Below are positions 46,398 through 57,465 of a stretch of DNA of 64,000 bases, in pieces; position 1 is the first letter of the stretch; every line of letters begins with the position of its first letter. The DNA lies in contig NZ_JAJNCZ010000003.1 of NCBI RefSeq assembly GCF_021026345.1, positions 558,001 to 622,000 of the forward strand, given 5' to 3'. Source of the DNA: Rhizobium sp. GN54. Lineage in GTDB: Bacteria; Pseudomonadota; Alphaproteobacteria; Rhizobiales; Rhizobiaceae. The translations under genes and the position numbers were made by a program. The notes under the pieces were generated by a model. It ran no database searches. It had not been told where the DNA came from and was given only the letters and a program-made list of their open reading frames with translations.

Positions 46398-48202
46398 TGC
46401 CGGCGACCCGCCGCCGGAAGGGACAGGAGGAAGCGCGCGCCCTTGATCTCGCCGGTGCTGCGGTCGATGATGTTCTCGGCCTTCAGCGTGCCGCCGTGAG
46501 CTTCGGCGATCTGCCGCGAGATCGACAGCCCGAGGCCGGAATTCTGCCCGAAGTCCTCACTGTCTGGCCGGTCGGTATAGAAACGCTCGAAGATGCGGTC
46601 GATGTCTTCCGCCTGGATACCGGGACCGTTGTCCTCGATCTTGACGATCCGCCGGCCGTTTCGCCCGTTCGACAGCCGCACGACGATGCGACCGCCCTGT
46701 TCGGGAACGAAGGAACGAGCGTTCTCGATCAGGTTGGTGATGATCTGGCCGATGCGCAACTCGTGCCCGCTGATGTCGAAGCGCGCCTTCGGATTGTCGT
46801 TGCGGTCGACGACGAAGTCCAGGATCACCGGCTTCTTGTTGCTGCGGATCTGCCGCGAGATGTCGACGAGGTCGCCCAGGACCTTCTCGAGGTCGACGGT
46901 CCGGGCGTCGCTGCGGGCGAGCTCGGCGTCGAGCCGCGAGGCGTCGGAAATGTCACTGATCAGGCGGTCGAGCCGGCGGACGTCGTGCTGGATGATGTCC
47001 ATCAGCCGCTTCTTCGATTCATCGGTGCGCGCAAGCGGCAGGGTCTCCACAGCACTTCGCAGCGACGTCAGCGGGTTCTTGAGTTCGTGGCTGACGTCGG
47101 CGGCGAAGCTTTCGATCGCATCGATGCGGTCGTAGAGCGCCGTCGTCATCTCGCGGATCGCCACCGACAGGTTGCCGATCTCGTCCTGGCGCGAGGAAAA
47201 GTCGGGAATTTCCTCGCGCTCCTTCGCGCCGCCACGGCGGACCCGGATGGCGGCCGCCGCGAGCCGGCGAAGCGGATTGGCGATCGTGCTGGACAAAAGC
47301 AGCGACAAAAACACGTTGCCCAGTGCGGCGACGCCGAAGACGCGCATGATCGCGAGCCGTTCCGCATGGACGATCTTGTCGATGTCGCCGGCCTGCGTCG
47401 AAAGCAGCAGCACCCCGAGGACGGCGCGGAAGCGCTGGACCGGAACTGCGACCGAGACGATCAGTTCGCCCTTGTCCGTGACGCGCACCACCGCGCCGCG
47501 AACGCCCGTCAGCGCGTTCATGACCTCGGGATAGATCGAGCCGTCGCCGCCGGGGGCTTCCTTGTACTCGGGCAGATTGCCCGGTTGCAGGATACGGTTG
47601 AACCAGGCGTTGAATGTGTCGAAAAACGACGTCTCCTCGGGCTCCACCGGCGGAAGGTCGAAGCGCAGCACCTGGCCCTGGGTATAGAGGTGACGGGAAT
47701 CGAGCAGCAGGTTCGCATCGGTGTCATAGATGCGCGCGCGTGTCCTGGTCGGCGAGATCAGGCGCCTCAGGACGGGCGCCACCCGCTCCGGATTGATCGG
47801 AAAATCGAGGTCTTCGTCGTTCGGAAGCGGAGTGATGCTCTGGCCGGCCTGCAGTTCGAGCAGTTTCTCGGGGTCGATGGTGATCGAGTTGGTGTCGACC
47901 GAGGCCGAGGCCGAGATCGCGCCGGCGATGATTTCGCCCTGGGTCAGCAGGCTCTCCACCCGCGCGTCGATCAGCCCCTCGCGGAACTGGTTGAGGTAGA
48001 GGATGCCGGCGACGAGAACGACGAGCGCGACGAGATTGAAGAACAGGATCCGGCGCGTCAGGCTGGAAAAGACGGCGTTGCCGAAGATCCGGCGGATCAG
48101 CTTGAAGGGATAGGTCCAGTACGAGCGCCCATGCCGGGGGGCGGGGCGACCCTCAAGGTCGTCCAACTCCTTGTCCAGCGTGTTTTGCGGTACAGCAGTC
48201 AA
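46394..48202 (-). CDS. chvG: two-component sensor histidine kinase ChvG (ExoS)
   Basis: A 602-residue inner-membrane kinase of the ChvG/ChvI system controlling envelope, exopolysaccharide and acid responses in rhizobia. Seen: a cytoplasmic N-terminal part, TM1 RRILFFNLVALVVLVAGILYL near residue 50, a large periplasmic domain, TM2 near residue 280 (ALGNVFLSLLLSSTIANPLRRLAAAA leading into HAMP), the His box ADVSHELKNPLTSLRSAVE, DNGPGIQAEDIDRIFERFYT and GLGLSISRQIAEAHGG. The activity is restrained by periplasmic ExoR in Sinorhizobium. It lies 122 nt after chvI. Confidence 0.96.
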   Translation of the reverse strand: MTAVPQNTLDKELDDLEGRPAPRHGRSYWTYPFKLIRRIFGNAVFSSLTRRILFFNLVALVVLVAGILYLNQFREGLIDARVESLLTQGEIIAGAISASASVDTNSITIDPEKLLELQAGQSITPLPNDEDLDFPINPERVAPVLRRLISPTRTRARIYDTDANLLLDSRHLYTQGQVLRFDLPPVEPEETSFFDTFNAWFNRILQPGNLPEYKEAPGGDGSIYPEVMNALTGVRGAVVRVTDKGELIVSVAVPVQRFRAVLGVLLLSTQAGDIDKIVHAERLAIMRVFGVAALGNVFLSLLLSSTIANPLRRLAAAAIRVRRGGAKEREEIPDFSSRQDEIGNLSVAIREMTTALYDRIDAIESFAADVSHELKNPLTSLRSAVETLPLARTDESKKRLMDIIQHDVRRLDRLISDISDASRLDAELARSDARTVDLEKVLGDLVDISRQIRSNKKPVILDFVVDRNDNPKARFDISGHELRIGQIITNLIENARSFVPEQGGRIVVRLSNGRNGRRIVKIEDNGPGIQAEDIDRIFERFYTDRPDSEDFGQNSGLGLSISRQIAEAHGGTLKAENIIDRSTGEIKGARFLLSLPAAGRRQ

Positions 48203-48288
48203 TGGTCCTGAACGGCTTCTGGCCGCCTCCGTCCCGGCTGGGATGCCACCGCCGCCTAGCGATATGCAAGCAAAATCGCATCCGGGCG

Positions 48289-48303
48289 GCGGCTTTCAGC
48301 CGC
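48289..48303 (-). other. small hairpin between chvI and chvG
   Basis: Arms GCGGCT (48289-48294) and AGCCGC (48298-48303) with a 3-nt loop lie 22 nt after the chvI stop. With no T run it may act as an mRNA end-stabiliser or partial terminator that lowers chvG relative to chvI. Confidence 0.4.
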
Positions 48304-48324
48304 TTCGGTCCATCCGGCCGGCGT

Positions 48325-49050
48325 TCAGCCGCTCTCGCGGAACCGGTAGCCGACGCCGTAGAGCGTCTCGATCATGTCGAAGTCGGCATCGACCATCTTG
48401 AACTTCTTGCGCAGCCGCTTGATGTGGCTGTCGATGGTGCGGTCGTCGACATAGACCTGCTCGTCATAGGCGGCGTCCATCAGGGAATCGCGGCTCTTGA
48501 CGACGCCAGGCCGCTGCGCCAGCGCATGCAGGATCAAAAATTCGGTGACCGTGAGCGTGACCGGTTCGTTCTTCCAGGTGCAGGTGTGCCGCTCCTGGTC
48601 CATCGCCAGTTGTCCGCGCTCGAGCGAGCGGGCCTGCGCGTCGCCCGGCTTCGCCGGCAAGACGGTGCCCGCTGCCGCCGCTTCCCTGTTGGAGGCCCGG
48701 CGCAGCACCGCCTTGACGCGTTCGACCAGCAGGCGCTGCGAGAACGGCTTGGTGATGAAGTCGTCCGCGCCCATCTTCAGGCCGAACAGTTCGTCGATCT
48801 CTTCGTCCTTGGAGGTCAGGAAGATCACCGGGATGTCCGACTTCTGCCGCAGGCGGCGCAGAAGCTCCATGCCGTCCATGCGCGGCATCTTGATGTCGAA
48901 GATCGCCAGCTGCGGCGGGCGGGCGAGAAGGCCGTCGAGGGCGGATGCGCCGTCCGTGTAGGTTTCCACACGGTATCCTTCGGCTTCCAGCGCGATCGAA
49001 ACGGACGTCAGGATGTTCCTGTCGTCGTCCACCAGCGCGATTGTCTGCAT
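48325..49050 (-). CDS. chvI: two-component response regulator ChvI
   Basis: A 241-residue OmpR-family regulator paired with ChvG. The receiver domain ([26 protein letters not shown]; phospho-acceptor Asp in [17 protein letters not shown] near residue 52) is followed by a winged-helix output domain ([31 protein letters not shown] and [17 protein letters not shown]). The start at 49050 gives the known family length; in-frame ATGs at 49065 and 49071 are alternatives. The gene diverges from pckA across a 328-bp AT-rich region. Confidence 0.96.
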   Translation of the reverse strand: MQTIALVDDDRNILTSVSIALEAEGYRVETYTDGASALDGLLARPPQLAIFDIKMPRMDGMELLRRLRQKSDIPVIFLTSKDEEIDELFGLKMGADDFITKPFSQRLLVERVKAVLRRASNREAAAAGTVLPAKPGDAQARSLERGQLAMDQERHTCTWKNEPVTLTVTEFLILHALAQRPGVVKSRDSLMDAAYDEQVYVDDRTIDSHIKRLRKKFKMVDADFDMIETLYGVGYRFRESG

Positions 49051-49378
49051 CCTGCTCGTCTCCATGGTCATGTGCGCCTCACTGACTTGCCGGATACGTC
49101 TTCCCGGCCATCGATATGGTGCGCTTCCTTTGGGGGTAAAGGTGGAACAAATTGTGGCAAGCCTTACAGCGAGCCGATCGAGGGCCGTCGGCGCCTCTCG
49201 GCAAACCCTCATTTAAATCGATTTTCTAAACGATTTAAAAAGTCAGACTATTTATTAAATCGATTAATATACTGATATTATTGGTCTTTTTTTGAAAGTC
49301 CGCTTGTCATGTGCGCTGACAGAAGCTAGTTTCCGAGAAAATTCACCCTTTCCCTTAAACGCGAAGGAATACTGGGCC
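49051..49378. promoter_or_regulatory. chvI-pckA divergent promoter region with AATCGATT-type operators
   Basis: No gene is visible in this 328-bp stretch. Its right half is unusually AT-rich and holds TTTAAATCG (49212-49220) and CGATTTAAA (49231-49239), a perfect 9-bp inverted repeat spaced by 10, and a near-palindrome ATTAAATCGATTAAT at 49254-49268 centred on CG, the symmetry typical of LacI-family operators. In Sinorhizobium meliloti pckA is controlled by the LacI-type regulator PckR; these repeats are the likely equivalents (inference). Confidence 0.6.
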
Positions 49379-50989
<1,611 letters not shown>

Positions 50990-51006
50990 CATCGCCGTCC
51001 AAGCGG

Positions 51007-51022
51007 TGATTCACGTGAAACC
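51007..51022. promoter_or_regulatory. second parS-like site, downstream of pckA
   Basis: TGATTCACGTGAAACC matches the parS consensus at 14 of 16 positions and shares the 15-mer TGATTCACGTGAAAC with the site at 1713-1728. It is intergenic and its last bases overlap the left arm of the pckA terminator. Confidence 0.55.
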
Positions 51023-51041
51023 CGGCCCCGGCCGGGTTTTT
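51018..51041 (+). terminator. rho-independent terminator of pckA
   Basis: AAACCCGGC (51018-51026) pairs with GCCGGGTTT (51031-51039) around a 4-nt loop, followed by TT and a run of five T in all (51037-51041). Confidence 0.88.
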
Positions 51042-51129
51042 CGCGTCGTGGCCTTTTGCTGCCTGAAGGACGGCATTCGCTTTTTGCCGGGCATGCGCTA
51101 TGCAGGACCGTCTCCTGAAGGAAAGGTCC

Positions 51130-51564
51130 ATGGCCAGCGATCCGCTTCCCATCAAAGGTTCCATCGTCATCGCTGGTTGGGAACTGGTCGAGCAGTTCGT
51201 GCTCGCCGGCGGTCCCGGCGGCCAGAACGTCAACAAGGTCTCGACCGCCGTCCAGCTCTTCTTCGATCTCATGAACTCGCCGGCGCTGAACGAGCGGGTC
51301 AAGGCCAATGCGGCCCGGCTGGCGGGACGGCGGCTATCGAAGGACGGCGTCCTGATGATCGAGGCGAACCGGTTCCGCAGCCAGGAGCGCAACCGGGAGG
51401 ACGCGCGCGAGCGCCTGAAGGCGCTGATCCTTGAGGCGGCCGAGCCGCCGCCGCCACCGCGCAAGAAGACCCGTCCCTCCAGGGGCGCGGTGGAGCGGCG
51501 CCTGAAGGAAAAGGCCGGTCGCTCCGACGTCAAGCGCATGCGGGCCAAGCCCGACAAGGATTGA
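51130..51564 (+). CDS. arfB: alternative ribosome-rescue factor ArfB (peptidyl-tRNA hydrolase, YaeJ)
   Basis: A 144-residue release-factor-like protein that frees stalled ribosomes lacking a stop codon. The GGQ motif is in LAGGPGGQNVNKVSTAVQLFF near residue 35. The C-terminal tail is rich in Lys and Arg (PPPRKKTRPSRGAVERRLKEKAGRSDVKRMRAKPDKD split by acidic residues), as needed to enter the mRNA channel. ATG 51130 follows GAAGGAAAGG. It is essential in some alphaproteobacteria lacking tmRNA activity. Confidence 0.95.
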   Translation: MASDPLPIKGSIVIAGWELVEQFVLAGGPGGQNVNKVSTAVQLFFDLMNSPALNERVKANAARLAGRRLSKDGVLMIEANRFRSQERNREDARERLKALILEAAEPPPPPRKKTRPSRGAVERRLKEKAGRSDVKRMRAKPDKD

Positions 51565-51673
51565 ATGCCTCGCCGCCGGTTTCGGGTTGACGACGCCGGC
51601 GCCTGACCTAGTTTGCTCTTGCAGGACAATGGCTTCGGTCGGCCTCGCGCAGGTCCGGGAACGGGAGAAAACG

Positions 51674-52186
51674 ATGGGTCTCTTCAGCTTTATCAAGAAC
51701 GCAGGAAAGAAGCTCGGCATTGGCGACGACGAGCCGCCGGAAGCGGAAGCCGTCAAGAAGGAACTGGATTCCTTCGGGCTCGGCACGGACAAGGTCGAGG
51801 TCTCGATGGACGGCGACAAATGTGTCCTCAAGGGCGTGGTGGCCGACCAGAGCATCTTCGAAAAAGCCGTCGTTGCCGTCGGCAACACGCTCGGCATCTC
51901 CAAGGTCGAGGCGGCCGACCTTAAGGTCGTTGCCCCCGAATCCGGCCTGAAGCTCGCAGACGCCGATATGACGGCGCTGGTGCAGGCGGCGACTCCGGCT
52001 AAGGAGCCTGTCTTTCATACGGTTAAGAAGGGCGACAATCTCTGGAAGATCGCTGAGGCCGCCTATGGCAAGGGCAAGGGTGCCAAGCACAAGGTGATCT
52101 TCGAAGCCAACCGGCCGATGCTGAGCGACCCGGACAAGATCTACCCCGGCCAGGTGCTCCGGATTCCGGACCTCAACGAAGGCTGA
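51674..52186 (+). CDS. kbp: BON and LysM domain protein, Kbp (YgaU) type
   Basis: A 170-residue soluble protein. Residues 1-30 are an amphipathic start (MGLFSFIKNAGKKLGIGDDE), residues 35-100 a BON domain (VKKELDSFGLGTDKVEVSMDGDKCVLKGVVADQ split by conserved Gly), and residues 118-168 a LysM domain (FHTVKKGDNLWKIAEAAYG and IFEANRPMLSDPDKIYPGQVLRIP). E. coli Kbp binds K+ in the cytoplasm. No signal peptide is visible, so a cytoplasmic place is likely. ATG 51674 follows GGGAGAAA. Confidence 0.92.
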   Translation: MGLFSFIKNAGKKLGIGDDEPPEAEAVKKELDSFGLGTDKVEVSMDGDKCVLKGVVADQSIFEKAVVAVGNTLGISKVEAADLKVVAPESGLKLADADMTALVQAATPAKEPVFHTVKKGDNLWKIAEAAYGKGKGAKHKVIFEANRPMLSDPDKIYPGQVLRIPDLNEG

Positions 52187-52209
52187 TAGGGCAGGAGGCG
52201 GGCAGTTGA

Positions 52210-52827
52210 ATGACGGGGCATGAGTTCCTCCCGGGCTTTCGCTATCTGCCCGGCCATTTCTCGCGCTTCGAGCAGGAGGCCCTGGTCGCGGAGATCAGGG
52301 CCGTTGCCGCTGCCGCCCCGCTCTACGTTCCGGTGATGCCGAAGGCCGGCCAGCCGATGTCCGTCCGCATGACCAATTGCGGTTCGCTCGGCTGGGTGAC
52401 GGACCGGGATGGCGGATATCGCTACCAGGACCGCCATCCCGTCAGCGGGGAGCCTTGGCCGCCCATTCCGGCGGCCTTGCTGCGTCTGTGGGAGGTGGTT
52501 TCCCTTTATCCGAAGCCGCCGCAGGCCTGCCTGGTCAATTTCTATGACAGTGCGGCGAGGATGGGCCTGCACCAGGACCGTGACGAACGGGACCTCGAAG
52601 CCCCGGTCGTCTCGGTGTCGCTGGGCGACCAGTGCCTGTTCCGCATCGGCGGGACGTCGCGCCGCGATCCGACGCGCTCGCTGCGGCTTTCGAGCGGTGA
52701 CGTGGTGGTGCTCGGTGGCGAAAGCCGGCTCAGCTTCCATGGCGTCGACCGCGTCTATCCCGGCACCTCGACGCTTCTGAAGGATGGCGGACGGCTCAAC
52801 CTGACGCTGCGGCGCGTCGATCCCTGA
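52210..52827 (+). CDS. alkB: alpha-ketoglutarate-dependent DNA dealkylase AlkB
   Basis: A 205-residue Fe(II)/2-oxoglutarate dioxygenase that removes methyl groups from 1-methyladenine and 3-methylcytosine. Iron ligands are the His and Asp of MGLHQDRDERD near residue 120 and a distal His in SFHGVDRVYP; the 2-oxoglutarate Arg is in GRLNLTLRRV (RxNxTxR motif). MTNCGSLGWVTDRDGGYRY is the substrate lid. It converges on coaA with a 17-nt gap and no visible terminator between. Confidence 0.94.
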   Translation: MTGHEFLPGFRYLPGHFSRFEQEALVAEIRAVAAAAPLYVPVMPKAGQPMSVRMTNCGSLGWVTDRDGGYRYQDRHPVSGEPWPPIPAALLRLWEVVSLYPKPPQACLVNFYDSAARMGLHQDRDERDLEAPVVSVSLGDQCLFRIGGTSRRDPTRSLRLSSGDVVVLGGESRLSFHGVDRVYPGTSTLLKDGGRLNLTLRRVDP

Positions 52828-52844
52828 GGCGGCGGCGCGGGCTG

Positions 52845-53843
52845 TCAGATTTTCCGCAGCCCCACCGTCTCGACCAGATGGTTCTCGCCCTTTTGCAAGA
52901 TCAGGTCCGCGCGGGGCCGGCTCGGCAGGATGTTCTGGCGCAGGTTCTTCAGGTTGGTGTTCCGCCACAGCCCCTCGGCGATCGACAGGGCCTCCTCCTC
53001 GCTGACCAGCGAGTAGCGGTTGAAGTAGGAATCCGGGTTCTTGAACGCGGTCTCGCGCAGGCGCATGAAGCGTTCCACATACCAGTTGTGGATCAGCGCC
53101 TCGTCGGCATCGATGTAGATCGAGAAGTCGAAGAAGTCGGAGACCATCGGCACCACCTTGCCGTCCGCCGGCAGGCTGCGCGACTGCAGCACGTTGATGC
53201 CCTCGAAGATCAGGATGTCCGGCCGGTGGATCACCTGGAACTGATCAGGCAGCACGTCATAGGTCAGGTGCGAATAGGTCGGTGCCTTGACGTTGGGCTG
53301 GCCCGCCTTGATCGCCGACAGGAAGCGCAACAGCGAGCCCATGTCGTAGCTTTCGGGAAAGCCCTTCCGGTCCATCATGTTCTCGCGCTTCAGCACGGCG
53401 TTCGGATGGAGGAAGCCGTCGGTCGTGACGAGATCCACCTTGGGGCTCGACGGCCAGCGCGACAGAAGCTCGGCGAGAATGCGCGCGGTCGTCGACTTGC
53501 CGACCGCCACCGAGCCGGCGATGCCGATGACGAAGGGCGTCTTCGATTCGTCCGACAGGCTCAGGAAGCGCTTGCGCTGCTGGAACAGCAGTTGCGACGA
53601 TTCCACGTGGGCCGACAGCAGCCGCGACAGCGACAGGTAGATGCGGCGCACTTCGTCGAGGTCGATCGGGTCGTTCAGCGAGCGCAACCGCTGCACTTCG
53701 TCCGCCGAAAGCGTCAGCGGCGTGTCGGCGCGGAACTGCGACCATTCCTCGGCGGAGAAGAAACGATAGGGCGAATAGTGGTGGTTGCCGTAGTCGTCGG
53801 GAATGTCGGCCCGGCTGTGGCCATGCGGGGGTTGCGCAATCAT
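52845..53843 (-). CDS. coaA: type I pantothenate kinase
   Basis: First and rate-limiting step of coenzyme A synthesis. The 332-residue P-loop kinase shows [15 protein letters not shown] at the N-terminus, [18 protein letters not shown] (Walker A near residue 110), [36 protein letters not shown] and the CoA-feedback region [22 protein letters not shown] 53843 overlaps the hisE stop (ATGA). It is the last gene of the his group, which is the standard rhizobial order hisBHAFE-coaA. Confidence 0.97.
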   Translation of the reverse strand: MIAQPPHGHSRADIPDDYGNHHYSPYRFFSAEEWSQFRADTPLTLSADEVQRLRSLNDPIDLDEVRRIYLSLSRLLSAHVESSQLLFQQRKRFLSLSDESKTPFVIGIAGSVAVGKSTTARILAELLSRWPSSPKVDLVTTDGFLHPNAVLKRENMMDRKGFPESYDMGSLLRFLSAIKAGQPNVKAPTYSHLTYDVLPDQFQVIHRPDILIFEGINVLQSRSLPADGKVVPMVSDFFDFSIYIDADEALIHNWYVERFMRLRETAFKNPDSYFNRYSLVSEEEALSIAEGLWRNTNLKNLRQNILPSRPRADLILQKGENHLVETVGLRKI

Positions 53844-54160
53844 GTGGTCCGGCTCACCTTCTCGGCGATCCCGGATTGGCCGGTCCGCCGCTCGAGTTCC
53901 GCCATTACCTCGGCAACGTTGACGCCGCCGATCTTCAGGACCACGAGGAGATGATAGAGCAGGTCCGCGCTCTCGCTGACGAGTGCCTTGTGCTCGCCCT
54001 CGATCGCCGCGATCACGGTTTCCACCGCCTCCTCGCCGAGCTTCTTGGCCGCCTTCGGCTGGCCGGCGGCGACGAGCTTTGCCGTCCAGGACTCCTCTGC
54101 GGAGGCCGACGCCCGCTTCGCGACGATCCGCTCCAGATCGGCAAGGGTGAAATCGCTCAT
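53840..54160 (-). CDS. hisE: phosphoribosyl-ATP pyrophosphatase
   Basis: Second step of histidine synthesis. The 106-residue all-alpha MazG-fold protein has [18 protein letters not shown] with the metal-binding Glu residues and [13 protein letters not shown] with the Glu/Asp pair. It is a stand-alone HisE, not fused to HisI. It starts 14 nt after hisF and overlaps coaA. Confidence 0.97.
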   Translation of the reverse strand: MSDFTLADLERIVAKRASASAEESWTAKLVAAGQPKAAKKLGEEAVETVIAAIEGEHKALVSESADLLYHLLVVLKIGGVNVAEVMAELERRTGQSGIAEKVSRTT

Positions 54161-54174
54161 CGTAGGTCGTCTCC

Positions 54175-54951
54175 TCAGTCGAGCCGCATGGCGATGCCGT
54201 GATCGGCCATGTAGCGCTTGGCCTCGCCAACCGTATAGGTGCCGAAGTGGAAGATGGAGGCGGCGAGCACCGCGGTCGCATGCCCGTCGCGGATCCCTTC
54301 CACGAGGTGATCGAGATTGCCGACGCCGCCGGACGCGATCACCGGCACCGGCACCCGATCGGCGATCGTGCGCGTCAGCGCGATGTCGTAGCCGCCCTTC
54401 TGGCCGTCGCGGTCCATCGAGGTCAGAAGCAGTTCGCCCGCGCCGCGCTCCACCATCTTCTCGGCAAAGGCGACGGCGTCGATGCCGGTCGCCTGCCGAC
54501 CGCCATGGGTGAAGATCTCCCAGCGATCTGCCTCGCCCTCCTTCGACACCTTCTTCGAATCGATCGAGACGACGATGCACTGGTTGCCGAACTTGTCGGC
54601 CGCCTCGGCGACGAAATCCGGGTCCTTGACCGCCGCCGAGTTGATCGAGACCTTGTCGGCGCCGGCCAAAAGCAGCTTGCGGATATCGGCGATGGCGCGC
54701 ACGCCGCCGCCGACCGTCAGCGGCATGAAGCAGTGCTCGGCTGTGCGCGCCACGACGTCGAAGATCGTGTCGCGGTTGTCTGAGGAGGCGGTGATGTCGA
54801 GGAAGCACAACTCGTCGGCACCGGCGGCGTCATAGGCCTTGGCCGATTCCACCGGATCGCCGGCATCCACGAGGTTGACGAAGCTGACGCCCTTGACGAC
54901 GCGGCCGTCCTTCACATCGAGGCAGGGGATCACGCGGGCCTTCAGGGTCAT
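54175..54951 (-). CDS. hisF: imidazole glycerol phosphate synthase subunit HisF (cyclase)
   Basis: The 258-residue beta/alpha barrel that makes IGP and AICAR with ammonia from HisH. Seen: [17 protein letters not shown] with catalytic Asp, [31 protein letters not shown], and the second catalytic Asp in [15 protein letters not shown]. The start overlaps hisA by 4 nt. Confidence 0.98.
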   Translation of the reverse strand: MTLKARVIPCLDVKDGRVVKGVSFVNLVDAGDPVESAKAYDAAGADELCFLDITASSDNRDTIFDVVARTAEHCFMPLTVGGGVRAIADIRKLLLAGADKVSINSAAVKDPDFVAEAADKFGNQCIVVSIDSKKVSKEGEADRWEIFTHGGRQATGIDAVAFAEKMVERGAGELLLTSMDRDGQKGGYDIALTRTIADRVPVPVIASGGVGNLDHLVEGIRDGHATAVLAASIFHFGTYTVGEAKRYMADHGIAMRLD

Positions 54952-55691
54952 GCCGATGCTCCTTTCGAGCCGCGGATCAGCGACAGCGCCTCCTGCGGAT
55001 CGATCCGCCCATCATAGAGCGCGCGGCCGGAGATCGCACCTTCGAGTTTGGCGGCGTCCGGCTCGAGCATCCGGCGGATGTCGTCCATCGAAGCGAGGCC
55101 GCCCGAGGCGATTACGGGGATGGAGACGGCATCGGCGAGCTCGAGCGTGGAAGCCCAGTTGATGCCGGTCAGGATGCCGTCGCGGTCGATGTCCGTGTAG
55201 ATGATCGCCGCTACGCCAGCGCCCTCGAATTTCTTCGCAAGCTCGATCACGCCGAGTTCGGACGCCTCGGCCCAGCCTTCGACTGCGACCTTGCCACCCT
55301 TGGCGTCGATGCCGACGGCAACCTTGCCGGGGAAACGCCTGCACGCCTCGATCACCAGCGCCGGATCGCGCACGGCGACGGTGCCGAGGATCACGCGGGC
55401 CAGACCGCGGGACAGCCAGTTCTCGATGTGATCGAGCGTGCGGATCCCGCCGCCGAGCTGCACCGGGTTCTTCGTGGCCTTCAGGATCGCGTCGACGGCC
55501 GCTCCGTTCACCGTCTCGCCGGCGAAGGCGCCGTTGAGGTCAACGACATGCAGCCACTCGAACCCCTGCTCCTCGAAGGCGCGCGCCTGCGCTCCCGGAT
55601 CGGGGTTGTAGACCGTCGCCTGCTCCATGTCGCCGAGCTTGAGGCGGACGCACTGGCCATCCTTGAGGTCGATTGCGGGAAAGAGGATCAT
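54948..55691 (-). CDS. hisA: phosphoribosylformimino-5-aminoimidazole carboxamide ribotide isomerase
   Basis: The 247-residue barrel isomerase of step four. Seen: [21 protein letters not shown] with catalytic Asp, [25 protein letters not shown], and [20 protein letters not shown] with the second catalytic Asp. The pairing HisA-HisF reflects ancient gene duplication. It lies 33 nt after hisH and overlaps hisF. Confidence 0.98.
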   Translation of the reverse strand: MILFPAIDLKDGQCVRLKLGDMEQATVYNPDPGAQARAFEEQGFEWLHVVDLNGAFAGETVNGAAVDAILKATKNPVQLGGGIRTLDHIENWLSRGLARVILGTVAVRDPALVIEACRRFPGKVAVGIDAKGGKVAVEGWAEASELGVIELAKKFEGAGVAAIIYTDIDRDGILTGINWASTLELADAVSIPVIASGGLASMDDIRRMLEPDAAKLEGAISGRALYDGRIDPQEALSLIRGSKGASA

Positions 55692-55724
55692 CGTATCTGT
55701 CGTCCGTTCGATCGGCGCGGGCTC

Positions 55725-56375
55725 TCAAGGCTTCCAGCGCAGGAAATTGGTGATGAGCGCCAGGCCGAGCGCCTGGCTCTTTTCCGGATGGAACTGTGCG
55801 CCCGCCCTGTTGTCACGGGCGACGAAGGCGGTCATCGGCCCGCCATAATCGACGGTCGCGACTACGTCGTCCGGATTGGCCGCCTGCAGATGGTAGGAAT
55901 GGACGAAGTAGGCGTGCAGGCCGCCGTCACCCGTCGCAATGCCGGAAAACAGCGGATGCCCGGAGCGCAGTGTGAGCGTATTCCAGCCGATCTGCGGGAT
56001 CTTCAGCGCCAGATCGTCGGGCTCCATCAGCACGACGTCGCCGGGAATCCAGCCGAGCCCCTCGGTGATCGTCTTCTCCAGCCCGCGCGAGGACATCAGC
56101 TGCATGCCGACGCAGATGCCGAGGAAGGGGCGGCCGCCGAGTTCGACGGCTTCGCGCAGAGCTTCGGTCATACCGCTGGCGGCATCGAGCCCGCGCCGGC
56201 AGTCGGCATAGGCACCCACTCCGGGAAGCACGACCCGGTCGGCCGAGGCGACGCGCTCGGGCCGGTCGGTCAGGTCGATCTCGGCCTCGATGCCGGCCTC
56301 GTGCGCCGCCCGCTCGAAGGCCTTGGTGGCGGAACGCAGGTTGCCCGAACCGTAGTCGATGATGGCCACGCGCAT
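55725..56375 (-). CDS. hisH: imidazole glycerol phosphate synthase subunit HisH (glutaminase)
   Basis: The 216-residue class I glutamine amidotransferase that feeds ammonia to HisF. Triad: Cys in [11 protein letters not shown] near residue 87, His in AQFHPEKSQ and the Glu following it. N-terminus [15 protein letters not shown] is typical. It begins 3 nt after the DUF2628 gene, so it is probably cotranslated with it. Confidence 0.97.
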   Translation of the reverse strand: MRVAIIDYGSGNLRSATKAFERAAHEAGIEAEIDLTDRPERVASADRVVLPGVGAYADCRRGLDAASGMTEALREAVELGGRPFLGICVGMQLMSSRGLEKTITEGLGWIPGDVVLMEPDDLALKIPQIGWNTLTLRSGHPLFSGIATGDGGLHAYFVHSYHLQAANPDDVVATVDYGGPMTAFVARDNRAGAQFHPEKSQALGLALITNFLRWKP

Positions 56376-56378
56376 CAG

Positions 56379-56846
56379 TCAGTCTCCGTCATAGCCGAGA
56401 AGGCCGAGCGCAGGCGGGCGCGTGGCCTTGGTCGAGGTATCCGCGGGCAGAACCGCAGCCGTCGTCTTGTCCGGCGTTTCATGTGCGCCGAGGTAGATCA
56501 GCTCCGCCGTCTCCAGGTCCGGTGCGGTCACCACGGAACGCAGCGTCCAGTCGCGCGCCTCGCGGGCACGCACGAGCGCCTGCGGCCCCTCAAGCGCCGT
56601 CAGAACCGAGATAGACAGCGACAGCACCCAGCCGGCTATGCCGAGCTCCGTCGAGGCCGACAGCGCCGTCGCAGCAAACTGCGCGATAAGGGCGAGGATG
56701 CCCCAGAACCAGAGCCGATGGACCAGCAGCCAGATGGCTGGAAAGAAGAACGCGGTCCAGCGGAAGCCGTCGCGGATGAAAGCCGCCTTCTCGGCCGCGG
56801 CCGGTTCGCCGGGCGGTGTCAGGATCAGATAGCTCGCGGTGGTCAA
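56379..56846 (-). CDS. DUF2628 domain membrane protein embedded in the his operon
   Basis: A protein of about 155 residues with unknown function. A short soluble start (TTASYLILTPPGEPAAAEKAAFIRDGFRW split by charged residues) leads to two or three membrane segments (TAFFFPAIWLLVHRLWFWGI; LALIAQFAATALSAS; LGIAGWVLSLSISVLTALEG) and a soluble tail with VRAREARDWTLRSVVTAPDLETAELIYL. No ATG or GTG fits upstream without entering hisB; a TTG at 56846 with AGGA upstream is chosen. Conserved placement between hisB and hisH is seen in rhizobia. Confidence 0.82.
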   Translation of the reverse strand: MTTASYLILTPPGEPAAAEKAAFIRDGFRWTAFFFPAIWLLVHRLWFWGILALIAQFAATALSASTELGIAGWVLSLSISVLTALEGPQALVRAREARDWTLRSVVTAPDLETAELIYLGAHETPDKTTAAVLPADTSTKATRPPALGLLGYDGD

Positions 56847-56871
56847 CGGAATTGTCCTGCCGGTCTGCCGG

Positions 56872-57465
56872 TCAGGCCAGCGAACCCTTCGTCGAAGGGA
56901 TGCGGCCTTGCTGGCGGGGATCGATTTCGGTTGCCGCGCGCAGCACCCGGGCGACGGATTTGAAGCAGGTTTCGGCGATGTGATGGTTGTTGGCGCCGTA
57001 GATGTTCTGGATATGCAGGGTGATGCCGGCATTCTGCGCCAGCGCCTGGAAGAACTCCCGCACCAGTTCGGTGTCGAAGGTACCGATCTTCGGTGCGGAG
57101 AAGGCAACGTTCCAGACGAGGAAGGGCCGGCCGGAGACGTCGACCGCAGCCCGCGTCATCGTCTCGTCCATGGCAAGGTCGAGCGAGGCGTAGCGGGTGA
57201 TGCCGCGCCGGTCGCCGAGCGCCTTGGCGATCGCCTGGCCGATCGCGATCCCGGTGTCCTCGACGGCATGGTGGTCGTCGACGTGCAGGTCGCCCTTCGT
57301 CTCGATCTCCATGTCGATCAGGGAATGACGCGACAACTGGTCCAGCATGTGGTCGAAGAAGCCGATGCCGGTGGAGATCTTCGAGGTGCCCGTGCCGTCG
57401 ATGTCGACCGTCACAGACACGGCCGTTTCGTTGGTCTTGCGGGAGATGCTGGCTTTGCGGCTCAT
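56872..57465 (-). CDS. hisB: imidazoleglycerol-phosphate dehydratase
   Basis: The 197-residue Mn-dependent dehydratase, without the phosphatase domain of the E. coli bifunctional protein. Metal-binding His/Glu repeats are visible: [33 protein letters not shown] near residue 68, and the second set [23 protein letters not shown] near residue 163. It begins the minus-strand his operon and diverges from hslV across 211 bp. Confidence 0.98.
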   Translation of the reverse strand: MSRKASISRKTNETAVSVTVDIDGTGTSKISTGIGFFDHMLDQLSRHSLIDMEIETKGDLHVDDHHAVEDTGIAIGQAIAKALGDRRGITRYASLDLAMDETMTRAAVDVSGRPFLVWNVAFSAPKIGTFDTELVREFFQALAQNAGITLHIQNIYGANNHHIAETCFKSVARVLRAATEIDPRQQGRIPSTKGSLA

